A stretch of 64,000 bases of DNA from Streptomyces sp. NRRL S-37 (lineage in GTDB: Bacteria; Actinomycetota; Actinomycetes; Streptomycetales; Streptomycetaceae): assembly GCF_000721605.1 (NCBI RefSeq), contig NZ_JOIZ01000002.1, positions 301,425-365,424 on the forward strand. The letters are read 5' to 3'. Positions within the stretch are counted from its first letter, which is position 1. Each line of letters opens with the position of its first letter. A program made the translations under genes and the position numbers. Positions 32,254-40,904 of the stretch are shown here, piece after piece. The notes below the pieces were generated by a model, which was not told the origin of the DNA, searched no databases, and saw only the letters and a program-made list of their open reading frames with translations.

Positions 32254-34436
32254 CCACGCAGTACGACCAGCCGAGCCCCCCGGCGGACCCCGCCACCTGG
32301 GAACCCCCGGCCCCGGCCCGGCACGCCGCCCCCGGCGAACCCCGCGGGCCGCTGGCCCGCAGAGTGTGGCGCGGCCGGCCCGAGGACCCCCGCTGGGCGC
32401 GCCCCGCCTTCCTCGGCCTGCTGCTGGCCACCGGACTGCTCTACCTCTACGGCCTGAGCGCCTCCGGATACGCCAACTCCTTCTACTCGGCGGCCGTCCA
32501 GGCGGGCAGCGAGTCCTGGAAGGCGTTCTTCTTCGGCTCGCTGGACGCGGCGAACGCCATCACCGTGGACAAACCCCCGGCCTCACTGTGGCCGATGGAG
32601 CTCTCGGTGCGGATCTTCGGCCTGAACTCCTGGGCGATCCTGGTGCCCGAGGTGCTCATGGGCGTCGGCACGGTCGCCGTCGTGTACGCGGCCGTACGCC
32701 GCCGCTTCAGCCCGGCTGCCGGTCTGATCGCGGGCGCGGTCCTTGCGCTCACCCCGGTCGCGGCGCTGATGTTCCGGTTCAACAACCCGGACGCGATGCT
32801 GGCGCTGCTGATGTCCGTCGCCTGCTACCTCGTCGTCCGCGCCCTGGAGGACGGCCGTACGAAGTGGCTGGTGTGGGCCGGGGCCGCGATCGGTCTCGCG
32901 TTCCTCGCCAAGACCCTCCAGGCCTTCCTGATCCTCCCGGCCCTCGCGCTGGTCTACGGCGTCTGCGCGCCCGTCCGGCTGCGGAAGCGGCTGGGGCAAC
33001 TGGCCCTGGCGACCCTCGCGCTGGTCGTCTCCGGCGGCTGGTGGGTGGCGGTCGTCGAACTGTGGCCGGCGTCGTCGCGGCCGTACATCGGCGGCTCGCA
33101 GAACAACAGCTTCCTGGAGCTGACCTTCGGCTACAACGGCCTCGGCCGGCTCAACGGCGAGGAGACCGGAAGCGTCGGCGGCGGCGGTATGGGAGGCGGC
33201 GGACAGTGGGGGGAGACCGGCTGGGACCGGATGTTCAACTCCGAGATCGGCGGCCAGATCTCCTGGCTGCTGCCCACCGCGCTGATCCTGCTCGTCGCCG
33301 GCCTGGTCCTCACCCGCAAGGCCGCACGGACCGACCTGGCCCGCGCCTCGTTCCTGGTGTGGGGCGGCTCGCTGCTGACGACCATGGTCGTCTTCAGCTT
33401 CATGGCGGGCATCTTCCACCAGTACTACACGGTGGCCCTCGCTCCCTACCTCGCGGCCGTGGTCGGCATGGGCGCGGCGGCCCTGTGGGAGAGGCGGCAG
33501 GCACTGTGGGCGTCGCTCGCCCTGGCGGCGGCCGCCACGGCCACGGCCGCCTGGGGGTACGTCCTGCTCGACCGCACGCCCGACTATCTGCCGTGGCTGA
33601 AGTGGCTGGTCCTGGTCGGCGGGCTGGTCGCGGCCCTCGGGCTGGTCTTCGCGGGCAGGGTGGGGCGCCGGGTGGCGCTCGCGGCGGCGGGGCTGGGCCT
33701 GGTGGCCGCGCTGGCCGGTCCGACGGCGTACACGCTGAGCACCGTGCGGGAGGGACACACCGGTTCGATCGTCACCGCCGGTCCGGCCGGGGCGAGCATG
33801 GGCGGCGGTCCCGGCGGGGGCGGGGGCAGGGGCGGCGGCTTCCCCGGCGGGGGCGGACCCGGCGGCCAGGGGCAGCAGGGCGGTCAGGGCCAGGGACAGG
33901 GTCAGACCCCGCCCGGCATGGGCGGCAACGGCACCGGCGGCTTCCCCGGCGGCGGGCCCATGGGCCAGAACGGCCAGGGTGGCCAGAATGGCCAGGGTGC
34001 CCCGGGGAACGGCACCGGCGGCAGCGCCGAGGGCCGCATGGGGGGCGGCGGAGGCATGGGCGGTCTGCTCGGCGGCGCGGACGTCGACTCCGAGGCGAAG
34101 GAACTGCTGGAGGCCGACGCCGGCGACTACACCTGGGCCGCCGCGGCCATCGGCGCCCAGAACGCCGCGAGCTACCAGCTCGCCACCGGTGAACCCGTGA
34201 TGGCGATCGGCGGCTTCAACGGCACCGACCCGTCCCCGACGCTCGCCCAGTTCAAGGAGTACGTGGCGGACGGGAAGATCCACTACTTCGTCGCCGGCGG
34301 CGGCATGGGAGGCGGCATGGGCGGCGACTCCGGAAGCTCCTCGCAGATCTCCACCTGGGTGCAGGAGAACTTCGAGGAGGTGACGGCCGGCTCGGCCACC
34401 TTCTACGACCTTACGCGGAAGGCGACCGACGACTGA
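32250..34436 (+). CDS. PMT/ArnT-like membrane glycosyltransferase (GT39/GT83 superfamily)
   Basis: 728 residues with about eleven membrane helices from 50 to 505. The first large outer loop has the acidic metal and donor site typical of the superfamily, VDKPPASLWPMELSVRIFG; NSFLELTFGYNGLGRL and FHQYYTVALAPYLAA are further signature parts. A Gly/Gln-rich low-complexity segment (about 510-590) separates the membrane part from a conserved C-terminal outer domain (VDSEAKELLEADAGDYTWAA onward). It probably transfers the lipid-linked sugar made by the upstream GT2 protein to an envelope acceptor, either protein or polymer. ATG 32250 overlaps the preceding stop. Confidence 0.88.
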   Translation: MTTQYDQPSPPADPATWEPPAPARHAAPGEPRGPLARRVWRGRPEDPRWARPAFLGLLLATGLLYLYGLSASGYANSFYSAAVQAGSESWKAFFFGSLDAANAITVDKPPASLWPMELSVRIFGLNSWAILVPEVLMGVGTVAVVYAAVRRRFSPAAGLIAGAVLALTPVAALMFRFNNPDAMLALLMSVACYLVVRALEDGRTKWLVWAGAAIGLAFLAKTLQAFLILPALALVYGVCAPVRLRKRLGQLALATLALVVSGGWWVAVVELWPASSRPYIGGSQNNSFLELTFGYNGLGRLNGEETGSVGGGGMGGGGQWGETGWDRMFNSEIGGQISWLLPTALILLVAGLVLTRKAARTDLARASFLVWGGSLLTTMVVFSFMAGIFHQYYTVALAPYLAAVVGMGAAALWERRQALWASLALAAAATATAAWGYVLLDRTPDYLPWLKWLVLVGGLVAALGLVFAGRVGRRVALAAAGLGLVAALAGPTAYTLSTVREGHTGSIVTAGPAGASMGGGPGGGGGRGGGFPGGGGPGGQGQQGGQGQGQGQTPPGMGGNGTGGFPGGGPMGQNGQGGQNGQGAPGNGTGGSAEGRMGGGGGMGGLLGGADVDSEAKELLEADAGDYTWAAAAIGAQNAASYQLATGEPVMAIGGFNGTDPSPTLAQFKEYVADGKIHYFVAGGGMGGGMGGDSGSSSQISTWVQENFEEVTAGSATFYDLTRKATDD

Positions 34437-34454
34437 CGGCCCCGACGGAGCGGC

Positions 34455-34485
34455 GAGGGCGGTGACATCCCCTGTCACCGCCCTC
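34455..34485. terminator. bidirectional terminator between convergent genes
   Basis: A perfect 13-bp stem (34455-34467 with 34473-34485) and five-base loop between the glycosyltransferase (plus) and the F420-type gene (minus). Confidence 0.7.
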
Positions 34486-34491
34486 ACCCGT

Positions 34492-34962
34492 CTACTCCCC
34501 CTCGACCAGCCGCGCCGGGAAACCGCCGGTCGCCACCGGGCCCCAGCGCTCCGGGGTGATCCGGATGATCGACTTGCCCTGCTTGACCATGGCGGCGCGG
34601 TACTCGTCCCAGTCCGGGTGCTCGCCGGCGATGTTCCGGTAGTACTCCACCAGCGGCTCCACGGACTCGGGCGAGTCCACCACCTCGGCGGTGCCGTCGA
34701 TCTGGACCCACGGCCCGTTCCACTCGTCGCTCAGGACGATCAGGCTCACCCGGCTGTCCCGCTTGGCGTTGCGGGTCTTGGCGCGCTCGGGGTACGTGGA
34801 GACCACGATCCGGCCCGAGTCGTCGACCCCGCAGGTCAGCGGTGATCCCTGGGGGCCGCCGTCGGCCCGCCGGGTCAGCAGGATCGCCCGGTGCCGGGGC
34901 CGTACGAAGTCCAGCAGTTCGTCGAGGGAGACGCGGGTGTTCGTCGCGATGTTCGGTGCCAT
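34492..34962 (-). CDS. PPOX-class F420-dependent oxidoreductase (FMN/F420-binding split barrel)
   Basis: 156 residues of a split-barrel flavin or deazaflavin fold: RHRAILLTRRADGGPQGSPLTCGVDDSGRIVVSTYPERAKTRNAKRDSRVSLIV is the standard N-terminal pattern of PPOX-class F420-binding proteins, followed by WVQIDGTAEVVD and the RYYRNIAGEHPDW-like helix. Members use reduced F420 from Actinobacteria; which substrate is reduced here is unknown. It is monocistronic, ending at a terminator shared with the glycosyltransferase operon. Confidence 0.85.
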   Translation of the reverse strand: MAPNIATNTRVSLDELLDFVRPRHRAILLTRRADGGPQGSPLTCGVDDSGRIVVSTYPERAKTRNAKRDSRVSLIVLSDEWNGPWVQIDGTAEVVDSPESVEPLVEYYRNIAGEHPDWDEYRAAMVKQGKSIIRITPERWGPVATGGFPARLVEGE

Positions 34963-35178
34963 GGCGTCAGACTAGGCCGCCCCGGCCTCCGGGAGGCCGT
35001 CCTGCACGGGGACGTCGCGGCGCGGGTCCGCCGGTTCCGGCACACGGCTCGCCACGCCGTCCGGACGGGCCACCCCGTACACGAGGGTGCCGGTGCGCGC
35101 CCCGCGGCGGGAGAACGTCGCACCGCGCGACCTCGCCCTCCCCATCGTCCGGCCCGCCCGGCAGCCCCTGACGGGACC
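34963..35178. other. 216-bp gap, promoter region of the F420-type gene
   Basis: Between the start of the F420-type gene and the end of the YceI gene. I see no ORF with coding character; a weak palindrome (34977-35010) of CCGGCCTCC/GGAGGCCG type is present. Confidence 0.35.
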
Positions 35179-36000
35179 TCACGCGGCCGGGAGCGACTCC
35201 CCCTGCACGGCCTGGACGTCCAGCTCCACCCGGAGGGTCGTGCCGATGGCCGCGATGCCGGCCTGGACGACCTGGTTGTAGTTCATCGCGAAGTCCTCGC
35301 GCCGCAGTTCGGCCGTGGCGCGGAAGGCCGCCCGGGTGCCGCCCCACGGGTCCGCCCCGGTGCCGAGATAGGCCAGGTCGAGGTCGACGGGCCGGACGAC
35401 CCCCCGCATGGCCAGCTCGCCGTGGACCGTCCAGCGGTCCGAGCCCGCCTCGGTCAGACCCGTGGACCGGTAGGTGATCTCGGGGTACCGCTCGACGTCC
35501 AGGAAGTCCGCGGACCGCAGATGGGTGTCGCGCATGCCGTTGCCGGTGTCGATGGACGCCGCCCGGATCACCGCCTCCACGCGGGACTTGGCGACGTCGT
35601 CCGGCGCGATCTCCACCAGGGCCGCGAACTCGGTGAACCGGCCCCGCACGCTGGAGATGCCCAGGTGCTGGGCGACGGCCGCCACGCTCGAGTGCGCCGG
35701 GTCCACGGTCCACGGCCCCGGCGGCGGCAGCTCGGTGCCGCCCTGCCGGGCCAGCGTCACCGTCCCGATCTCGGCCCGCCCGCTCGCGGTGACGATGGCG
35801 CTGGCGGCGGCGGGCGCGTACCCGACCGCGGTGACGACGACGGTGTACGCCCCCGGCGCCAGCGCGGTGGTGTCCCGCACGGCGCCCTCGGCGTCCGCCC
35901 CGGCGCGCAGCACCTGCGTACCGGTCCCGTCGGTCACCGTGACGACCGCGTGCGACACGGCCCATCCGTCCCGGGTGCGGATCCTCGCGGTCAGTGGCAT
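35179..36000 (-). CDS. YceI-family lipid-binding-like protein with N-terminal carboxypeptidase-regulatory-like domain
   Basis: 273 residues. Residues 1-85 form a beta-sandwich of the carboxypeptidase-regulatory or CNA-B kind (ARIRTRDGWAVSHAVVTVTDG ... PGAYTVVVTAVGYAPAA). Residues 95-270 are a YceI lipocalin-like barrel: WTVDPAHSSVAAVAQHLGISSVRGRF, ADFLDVERYPEITYRST, GELAMRGVVRPVDLDLAY. YceI proteins bind polyprenoid or amide lipids, usually outside the membrane, but no signal peptide is visible here. ATG 36000 has GGGAGAA before it. The neighbouring MFS pump carries three copies of the same N-terminal domain type, so the two gene products may act together; that is inference. Confidence 0.78.
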   Translation of the reverse strand: MPLTARIRTRDGWAVSHAVVTVTDGTGTQVLRAGADAEGAVRDTTALAPGAYTVVVTAVGYAPAAASAIVTASGRAEIGTVTLARQGGTELPPPGPWTVDPAHSSVAAVAQHLGISSVRGRFTEFAALVEIAPDDVAKSRVEAVIRAASIDTGNGMRDTHLRSADFLDVERYPEITYRSTGLTEAGSDRWTVHGELAMRGVVRPVDLDLAYLGTGADPWGGTRAAFRATAELRREDFAMNYNQVVQAGIAAIGTTLRVELDVQAVQGESLPAA

Positions 36001-36057
36001 CCCGTTTTCTCCCTGCACATGCTCATACGCGTACAAAATGGTCGTGAACGGACCGGC

Positions 36058-36105
36058 CCGTGGCGGGGGCGCGTCTCCGCTACAGGACGCGCCCGCCCGC
36101 CACGG
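36058..36105 (-). terminator. terminator of the MFS gene
   Basis: Inner stem GGGCGCGTC / GACGCGCCC (36067-36075 and 36086-36094) extended outward by CCGTGGCGGG and CCCGCCACGG. It follows the stop at 36118 on the minus strand. Confidence 0.6.
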
Positions 36106-36117
36106 GCCGGGATCTCG

Positions 36118-38658
36118 CTACTCGCCCGGGTGGGCGAGCTCGATGTCGTGGTCGTCGACACCGGTGCCGGAGACGGTCAGCGCCGTCGCCACCGGCGGGT
36201 AGCCCGTCGCGATGACGGTGTACTCGCCGCCGTCCAGATCGGCGAAGGCGTACGCCCCGTCCGCACCGGTCGTCGCCGTGCCGGCCACGTTGCCGGCCGC
36301 GTCGACCAGGGTGACCCGGGCGTCGGCCAGCGGCCCGTGCGGGGCGCGGACCACGCCCCGCACCTGGGCGCCGGTCTCCAGGTCGACCTCGACCCGGGTG
36401 ACCCCGGTGCCGCCCACCTCGACGGGCAGGGCGCGCGGCCGGTACCCGGCGGCGTTCACCGCCACGGTCACCGCGCCCGGCACCAGCTCGGCGAACGAGA
36501 ACTCGCCCTGCTCACCGGTGCTCCCGGTGGCCAGCAGATCGCCGCGCACATCGGTGACGATCACCATCGCGTCCTTCACCGGCAGCCCGCCGTCCGCCGT
36601 GCGGACCACTCCGGTCAGCCCGCTGGTGCCGCTGAGCAGGATGTCGTAGGCGAGGGGCTCACCGTTCACGACGATCGTGGACGCCTGCGGCTGGTGGCCG
36701 TCGGCGGCGGCGATCAGGACGTACGACCCGGCGCCGGGCGCGTCCACCGCGTACGCGCCGTCGGCCTGCGCCACCGACCGGCCGAGCTGACGCCCGCCGA
36801 GCGAGATCAGCGTGACGGCGGCCTGCGGCACGGGCACGCTGTCGGCGCCGCGCACGACACCGCGTACCGGGACGCCGGCGGAGACGGGTGCCTCCGGCTC
36901 ACCGGGGCCGGCCGCCGTGGCGACGGCGGTGAGGCGCTGCGTGGCCGAGGCGCCCTGGGGCTCAGGTGCCACGGCGGCCACCGCACCGGCCGGAACCGGC
37001 TCGGCGGCGACGCGGGTGGCCTCCGCCGGGGCCGGGGCCGCCGGCGGGGCGGCCTCGGCCGTGGCCTCCGCGGCCTGGGCCAGCGCGCCGGAGGTCCGCA
37101 GCGGGACCTCCTTGATGAACAGCGTCACCAGGAAGGCGAGCAGGGCGATCGGCGCGACGTACAGGAAGATGTCGGCGATGCCGTGCCCGTAGGCGCTCTC
37201 CAGCCAGGTGCGGATGGCCGGGGGCAGCAGGTCCATGTCGGGGATCGTGCCGCTGCCGGAGGCCTGGGCGGCCGCCGCCTGCTCCTGCGGGCTGAGCTGC
37301 CCGATGGTGTCCTGGGCGTAGCCGCTGATCCGGCTGGACATGACCGAGCCGAGCACGGAGACGCCCACCGCGCCGCCGAGGGACCGGAAGAAGGTCACGA
37401 CGGAGGAGGCCGCGCCCAGGTCGCTCGGGGCCACCTGGTTCTGCGTGCACAGGACCAGGTTCTGCATCATCATGCCGACGCCGAGGCCCATGAGCGCCAT
37501 GAAGACGCCGATGTGCCAGTACGGGGTGTCGTAGCGCATGGTGCCCAGCAGGCCCAGGCCCGCCGTGAGCAGCACACCGCCGGCCAGCAGCCAGCTCTTC
37601 CACTTGCCGGTCTTGGTGATGACGATGCCGGAGACCGTCGACGATATGAACAGGCCGCCGATCATCGGGATGGTCATGACGCCCGACATCGTCGGGGACT
37701 TGTCCCGGGCCAGCTGGAAGTACTGGCTGAAGTAGACGGTGCCCGCGAACATCGCGATGCCGACGAACAGCGAGGCCAGCGAGGCCAGCGCGATGGTGCG
37801 GTTCCTGAACAGGCGCAGCGGGATGATCGGCTCGCCGGCCTTCGACTCGACGAAGAGGAAGATCAGCGTCAGGACGAGCGCGCCGCCGACCATGACGCCG
37901 GTCTGCCAGGACATCCAGTCGTACTTGTCGTCGGCGAAGGTGACCCAGACGAGCAGCAGGCAGACGGCCGCGGTGACGAAGAAGGCGCCGGCCCAGTCGA
38001 CCTTGACCTTCCGCTTGACCACGGGGAGGTTCAGCGTCTTCTGCAGCACGATCAGCGCGACGACCGCGAAGGGCACGCCGACGTAGAGGCACCAGCGCCA
38101 GCCGAGCCAGCTGGTGTCGGTGATCACGCCGCCGAGCAGCGGGCCGCCGACGGTCGCGACGGCGAAGGTGGCGCCGATGTAGCCGGAGTACCGGCCGCGC
38201 TCGCGCGGGGAGATCATCGCGGCCATGATGATCTGCGCCAGGGCGGACAGACCGCCGGCGCCCAGGCCCTGGATGGCCCGCGCGGTGATCAGCATGCCCG
38301 GGTTCTGCGCCAGACCGGCCACGACGGAGCCGATGACGAAGACGACCAGGGCCGCCTGGACCAGGATCTTCTTGCTGGTGAGGTCGGCGAGCTTGCCCCA
38401 CAGGGGGGTGGAGGCGGTCATCGTCAGCAGCGAGGCGGTGACGACCCAGGTGTAGGCGCTCTGGCCGCCGCCGAGGTCGCCCACGATCTCGGGCAGGGCG
38501 TTGGTGACGATGGTCGACGACAGGATGGCGCAGAACATGCCGAGCAGCAGCCCGGACAGCGCCTCCATGATCTGCCGATGGGTCATCGGAGCGTCTGCGG
38601 AGGAGCCTCCCCCGTGCTTGGCATGAGCCCGCACACCGTTCGGTGTGGTCGTTGCCAT
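36118..38658 (-). CDS. DHA2-type MFS efflux pump (EmrB/QacA-like) with three C-terminal carboxypeptidase-regulatory-like repeats
   Basis: 846 residues. Residues 25-520 hold fourteen membrane helices of the DHA2 drug/proton antiporter family, with motif A in GKLADLTSKK and the family motif around PLLGGVITDTSWLGWRWCLYVGVPFA. A Pro/Ala/Glu linker (about 520-600) leads to three beta-sandwich repeats of about 80 residues (starting RGVVRGADSVPVPQAAVTLI, LTGVVRTADGGLPVKDAMVIV and VRGVVRAPHGPLADARVTLV), the same domain type as in the YceI neighbour. The pump should expel lipophilic drugs; the beta repeats may bind sugars or cell-wall polymers. The MarR gene 13 bases away likely represses it. Confidence 0.85.
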   Translation of the reverse strand: MATTTPNGVRAHAKHGGGSSADAPMTHRQIMEALSGLLLGMFCAILSSTIVTNALPEIVGDLGGGQSAYTWVVTASLLTMTASTPLWGKLADLTSKKILVQAALVVFVIGSVVAGLAQNPGMLITARAIQGLGAGGLSALAQIIMAAMISPRERGRYSGYIGATFAVATVGGPLLGGVITDTSWLGWRWCLYVGVPFAVVALIVLQKTLNLPVVKRKVKVDWAGAFFVTAAVCLLLVWVTFADDKYDWMSWQTGVMVGGALVLTLIFLFVESKAGEPIIPLRLFRNRTIALASLASLFVGIAMFAGTVYFSQYFQLARDKSPTMSGVMTIPMIGGLFISSTVSGIVITKTGKWKSWLLAGGVLLTAGLGLLGTMRYDTPYWHIGVFMALMGLGVGMMMQNLVLCTQNQVAPSDLGAASSVVTFFRSLGGAVGVSVLGSVMSSRISGYAQDTIGQLSPQEQAAAAQASGSGTIPDMDLLPPAIRTWLESAYGHGIADIFLYVAPIALLAFLVTLFIKEVPLRTSGALAQAAEATAEAAPPAAPAPAEATRVAAEPVPAGAVAAVAPEPQGASATQRLTAVATAAGPGEPEAPVSAGVPVRGVVRGADSVPVPQAAVTLISLGGRQLGRSVAQADGAYAVDAPGAGSYVLIAAADGHQPQASTIVVNGEPLAYDILLSGTSGLTGVVRTADGGLPVKDAMVIVTDVRGDLLATGSTGEQGEFSFAELVPGAVTVAVNAAGYRPRALPVEVGGTGVTRVEVDLETGAQVRGVVRAPHGPLADARVTLVDAAGNVAGTATTGADGAYAFADLDGGEYTVIATGYPPVATALTVSGTGVDDHDIELAHPGE

Positions 38659-38671
38659 GGACTTCCTTCTC

Positions 38672-39163
38672 TTACGTGCTTGCGGGTGTACGGGTGGTCT
38701 GTTCGGGAACGGGAGGTGCCGGGCGGGGCGCCGCCCGGCAGTCGCCGAAGCTGTCCCTGAGCCGGGTCATCAGCTGGGTGAGCCGGCTGACCTCGTCGTC
38801 GGACCAGTCGTCCAGGCGCTCCGAGAGGAGCTGGGTGGACCGCCGGAACAGCTCGTCGAGCTGCGTCCGGCCGGCGGGGGTGAGGTGCAGGATGCGGGAC
38901 CGTTTGTCGGCGGGGTCGGGGAAGCGTTCGAGCCAGCCGCGCTCGGCCAGATGGGCGACGTGGCGGCTGGTGACCGACATGTCCACGGACAGCAGCTCGG
39001 CGAGCCTGCTCATGCGCATGTCGCCGTGGCGGCCGAGCAGTGCCAGCACGGCGGCGGAGCCGCTGGGGCAGCCGGTCGGCATGATCCGGTTCATTTCCCG
39101 CTTGACGGCGCCGAAGGCGCTGAACTGTCGGACCAGTTCCTCGTACTGCGCCTGTCCGGCCAT
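38672..39163 (-). CDS. MarR-family transcriptional regulator
   Basis: 163 residues with the MarR winged helix: MRMSRLAELLSVDMSVTSRHVAHLAERGWLERFPDPADKRSRILHLTPAG. The N- and C-terminal helices form the dimer arms. Three operator-like repeats lie in its upstream region. It is the first gene of a likely operon with the DHA2 pump and YceI genes, the usual setting for a drug- or oxidant-sensing repressor of its own efflux pump. ATG 39163 has GGGAGGTGCC close upstream. Confidence 0.9.
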   Translation of the reverse strand: MAGQAQYEELVRQFSAFGAVKREMNRIMPTGCPSGSAAVLALLGRHGDMRMSRLAELLSVDMSVTSRHVAHLAERGWLERFPDPADKRSRILHLTPAGRTQLDELFRRSTQLLSERLDDWSDDEVSRLTQLMTRLRDSFGDCRAAPRPAPPVPEQTTRTPAST

Positions 39164-39180
39164 GGCACCTCCCGTTTTGA

Positions 39181-39263
39181 TTGCTTAGGGCAACGATACG
39201 AATGGATGGTTGCTGAAGGCAAATAAAAACGGGTCTCCTGGCCCCAAAACTTGGCAAAGGCAA
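39181..39263. promoter_or_regulatory. three MarR operator-like repeats (TTGC-N5-GCAA type)
   Basis: TTGCTTAGGGCAA (39181-39193), TTGCTGAAGGCAA (39210-39222) and TTGGCAAAGGCAA (39251-39263) share a palindromic shape and lie directly upstream of the MarR start. Spacing is 29 and 41 bases, about three and four helix turns. Confidence 0.55.
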
Positions 39264-39436
39264 GTAATCGCGAAAGTAAACCCGCAGGTCCGGGGGTGTC
39301 CGCGCCGGTGGCACCACTCGTCAGACCTGGCCGTCGCCGCTCGTCACTCCCGGCCGGCGCCGCCCGTCACTCCCGGCCGGCACCACCCGTCGGCCCTTGC
39401 CGGCGCCCCCACTTGGGCGCCTCGCCGGGCATTCGC

Positions 39437-39442
39437 TAGGGT
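39437..39442 (+). promoter_or_regulatory. -10 box (TAGGGT) of a probably leaderless gene
   Basis: TTGGGC (39413-39418), 18 bases, TAGGGT, then eight bases to ATG 39451, with no ribosome-binding site. Confidence 0.45.
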
Positions 39443-39450
39443 CTCGGGGC

Positions 39451-39648
39451 ATGGCTAACACCCAGGGCCCGCAGGGCAACCACGACCCCGCCGGCAGCAC
39501 CCAGATGTTCCGCGCGTTCGTCGACGAGGAACCCCAGGGCCGGCAGGCCGCCGCGAGCACCGGCGGCGGTCCGCGGATCGGTCTGATCGTCGGCGTCGTC
39601 GTCGCCGTGGCCGTCGTCGCGGCGGTGGCCTGGCTCGCGCTGAAGTAG
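39451..39648 (+). CDS. small membrane-anchored protein, 65 residues
   Basis: An N-terminal polar part (GNHDPAGSTQMFRAFVDEEPQGRQAAA) followed by a single membrane helix (GLIVGVVVAVAVVAAVAWLAL) at the C-end. It is a conserved hypothetical type in Streptomyces next to sigN. It could be a small anchor or regulator. No family function known to me. It is likely translated from a leaderless transcript. Confidence 0.65.
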   Translation: MANTQGPQGNHDPAGSTQMFRAFVDEEPQGRQAAASTGGGPRIGLIVGVVVAVAVVAAVAWLALK

Positions 39649-39754
39649 CCGGTAACGCGGCGGCCGCCGTTGCGCCCCCACAAGGCGCCCCGGCGGCCAC
39701 GAAACCGATGTCACGCGCGGAGCGTCCCTCGGGCGCTCCGCCCTCCGTCGTGCC

Positions 39755-40657
39755 TCAGTCCGAGATGAGGCCCTCCCGCAGCTGGGCCAGCGTCCGGGTG
39801 AGCAGCCGCGAGACGTGCATCTGGGAGATGCCGACCTCCTCGCCGATCTGCGACTGGGTCATGTTGGCGAAGAAGCGGAGCATGATGATCCGCCGCTCCC
39901 TGGGCGGCAGCTTGGCCAGCAGCGGCTTGAGGGACTCGCGGTACTCCACGCCCTCCAGCGCCGTGTCCTCGTAGCCGAGGCGGTCCGCGAGCGAGCCCTC
40001 GCCGCCGTCGTCCTCGGGGGCGGGAGAGTCCAGCGAGGACGCCGTGTACGCGTTGCCGACCGCGAGCCCGTCGACGACGTCCTCTTCCGACACGCCCAGC
40101 ACGGCGGCGAGTTCGGCGACCGTCGGGGAGCGGTCCAGCTTCTGGGAGAGCTCGTCGCCGGCCTTCGTCAGTGCCAGGCGCAGCTCCTGCAGCCGGCGCG
40201 GCACCCGCACCGACCACGACGTGTCGCGGAAGAACCGCTTGATCTCACCGACCACCGTCGGCATCGCGAACGTCGGGAACTCCACGCCCCGTTCGCAGTC
40301 GAAGCGGTCGATCGCCTTGATCAGCCCGATGGTGCCGACCTGGACGATGTCCTCCATCGGCTCGTTGCGCGAGCGGAACCGCGCCGCCGCGTACCGCACC
40401 AGCGGCAGGTTGAGCTCGATCAGGGTGTCCCGGACGTAGGCGCGCTCCGGGCTGTCCTCGTCCAGTGCGGCGAGCCGCAGGAACAGGGAGCGGGACAGGG
40501 TGCGGGTGTCGAGGGCCGCCGTGTCCGGGAGTTCCGGAGCGGGCGTGGTCGGGAGGGCCGGGCCCTCGTCGATGGGGCCGAGTGCGTCGAGAGCATGGGG
40601 AGCTGTCTCGCTCTCCGCGAGCGTGAGCACCTTCGAGCTGCCCTGTTCTGCGGACAT
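39755..40657 (-). CDS. sigN: stress/development sigma factor, SigB-type (SigN-like)
   Basis: 300 residues, sigma-70 group 3 of the SigB/F/N kind. Region 2 [50 protein letters not shown], region 3 and region 4 ([21 protein letters not shown] helix-turn-helix) are complete. Gene order with the neighbouring sigma gene is that of S. coelicolor sigN-sigF, which is why I use the symbol. SigN there acts in aerial-hypha development and stress. A possible GTTT-N16-CGGTAT promoter, of the SigB-type consensus, lies upstream at 40729-40754. ATG 40657 has GGGGGTGG ahead; a frame to 40723 exists. Confidence 0.85.
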   Translation of the reverse strand: MSAEQGSSKVLTLAESETAPHALDALGPIDEGPALPTTPAPELPDTAALDTRTLSRSLFLRLAALDEDSPERAYVRDTLIELNLPLVRYAAARFRSRNEPMEDIVQVGTIGLIKAIDRFDCERGVEFPTFAMPTVVGEIKRFFRDTSWSVRVPRRLQELRLALTKAGDELSQKLDRSPTVAELAAVLGVSEEDVVDGLAVGNAYTASSLDSPAPEDDGGEGSLADRLGYEDTALEGVEYRESLKPLLAKLPPRERRIIMLRFFANMTQSQIGEEVGISQMHVSRLLTRTLAQLREGLISD

Positions 40658-40728
40658 GCCACCCCCTTTGGGTCGCGGGACGGTCGCGGCGGACGCTCCC
40701 CGATCGAGGAACGCAGCCATCACCTGGA

Positions 40729-40754
40729 ATACCGGCGCCGAGGCTCCGGCAAAC
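40729..40754 (-). promoter_or_regulatory. candidate SigB-type promoter of sigN
   Basis: On the minus strand GTTT is followed after 16 bases by CGGTAT, one mismatch from GNNT-N14-16-GGGTAY. It is 72 bases before the ATG. Confidence 0.35.
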
Positions 40755-40904
40755 GCGCTTTCCGCAGAATGTCACATGTCGGCAACGCGCTGTAGTGACA
40801 TATCGACATCCGAGATGCGAATCAGCCCTGGAAACAAGGGGTCTGACGGGCTTTCGGGCCAGAAGTGCACAGAAGAGCGCTGTGGGACGATTCGCTCTTT
40901 CCGG

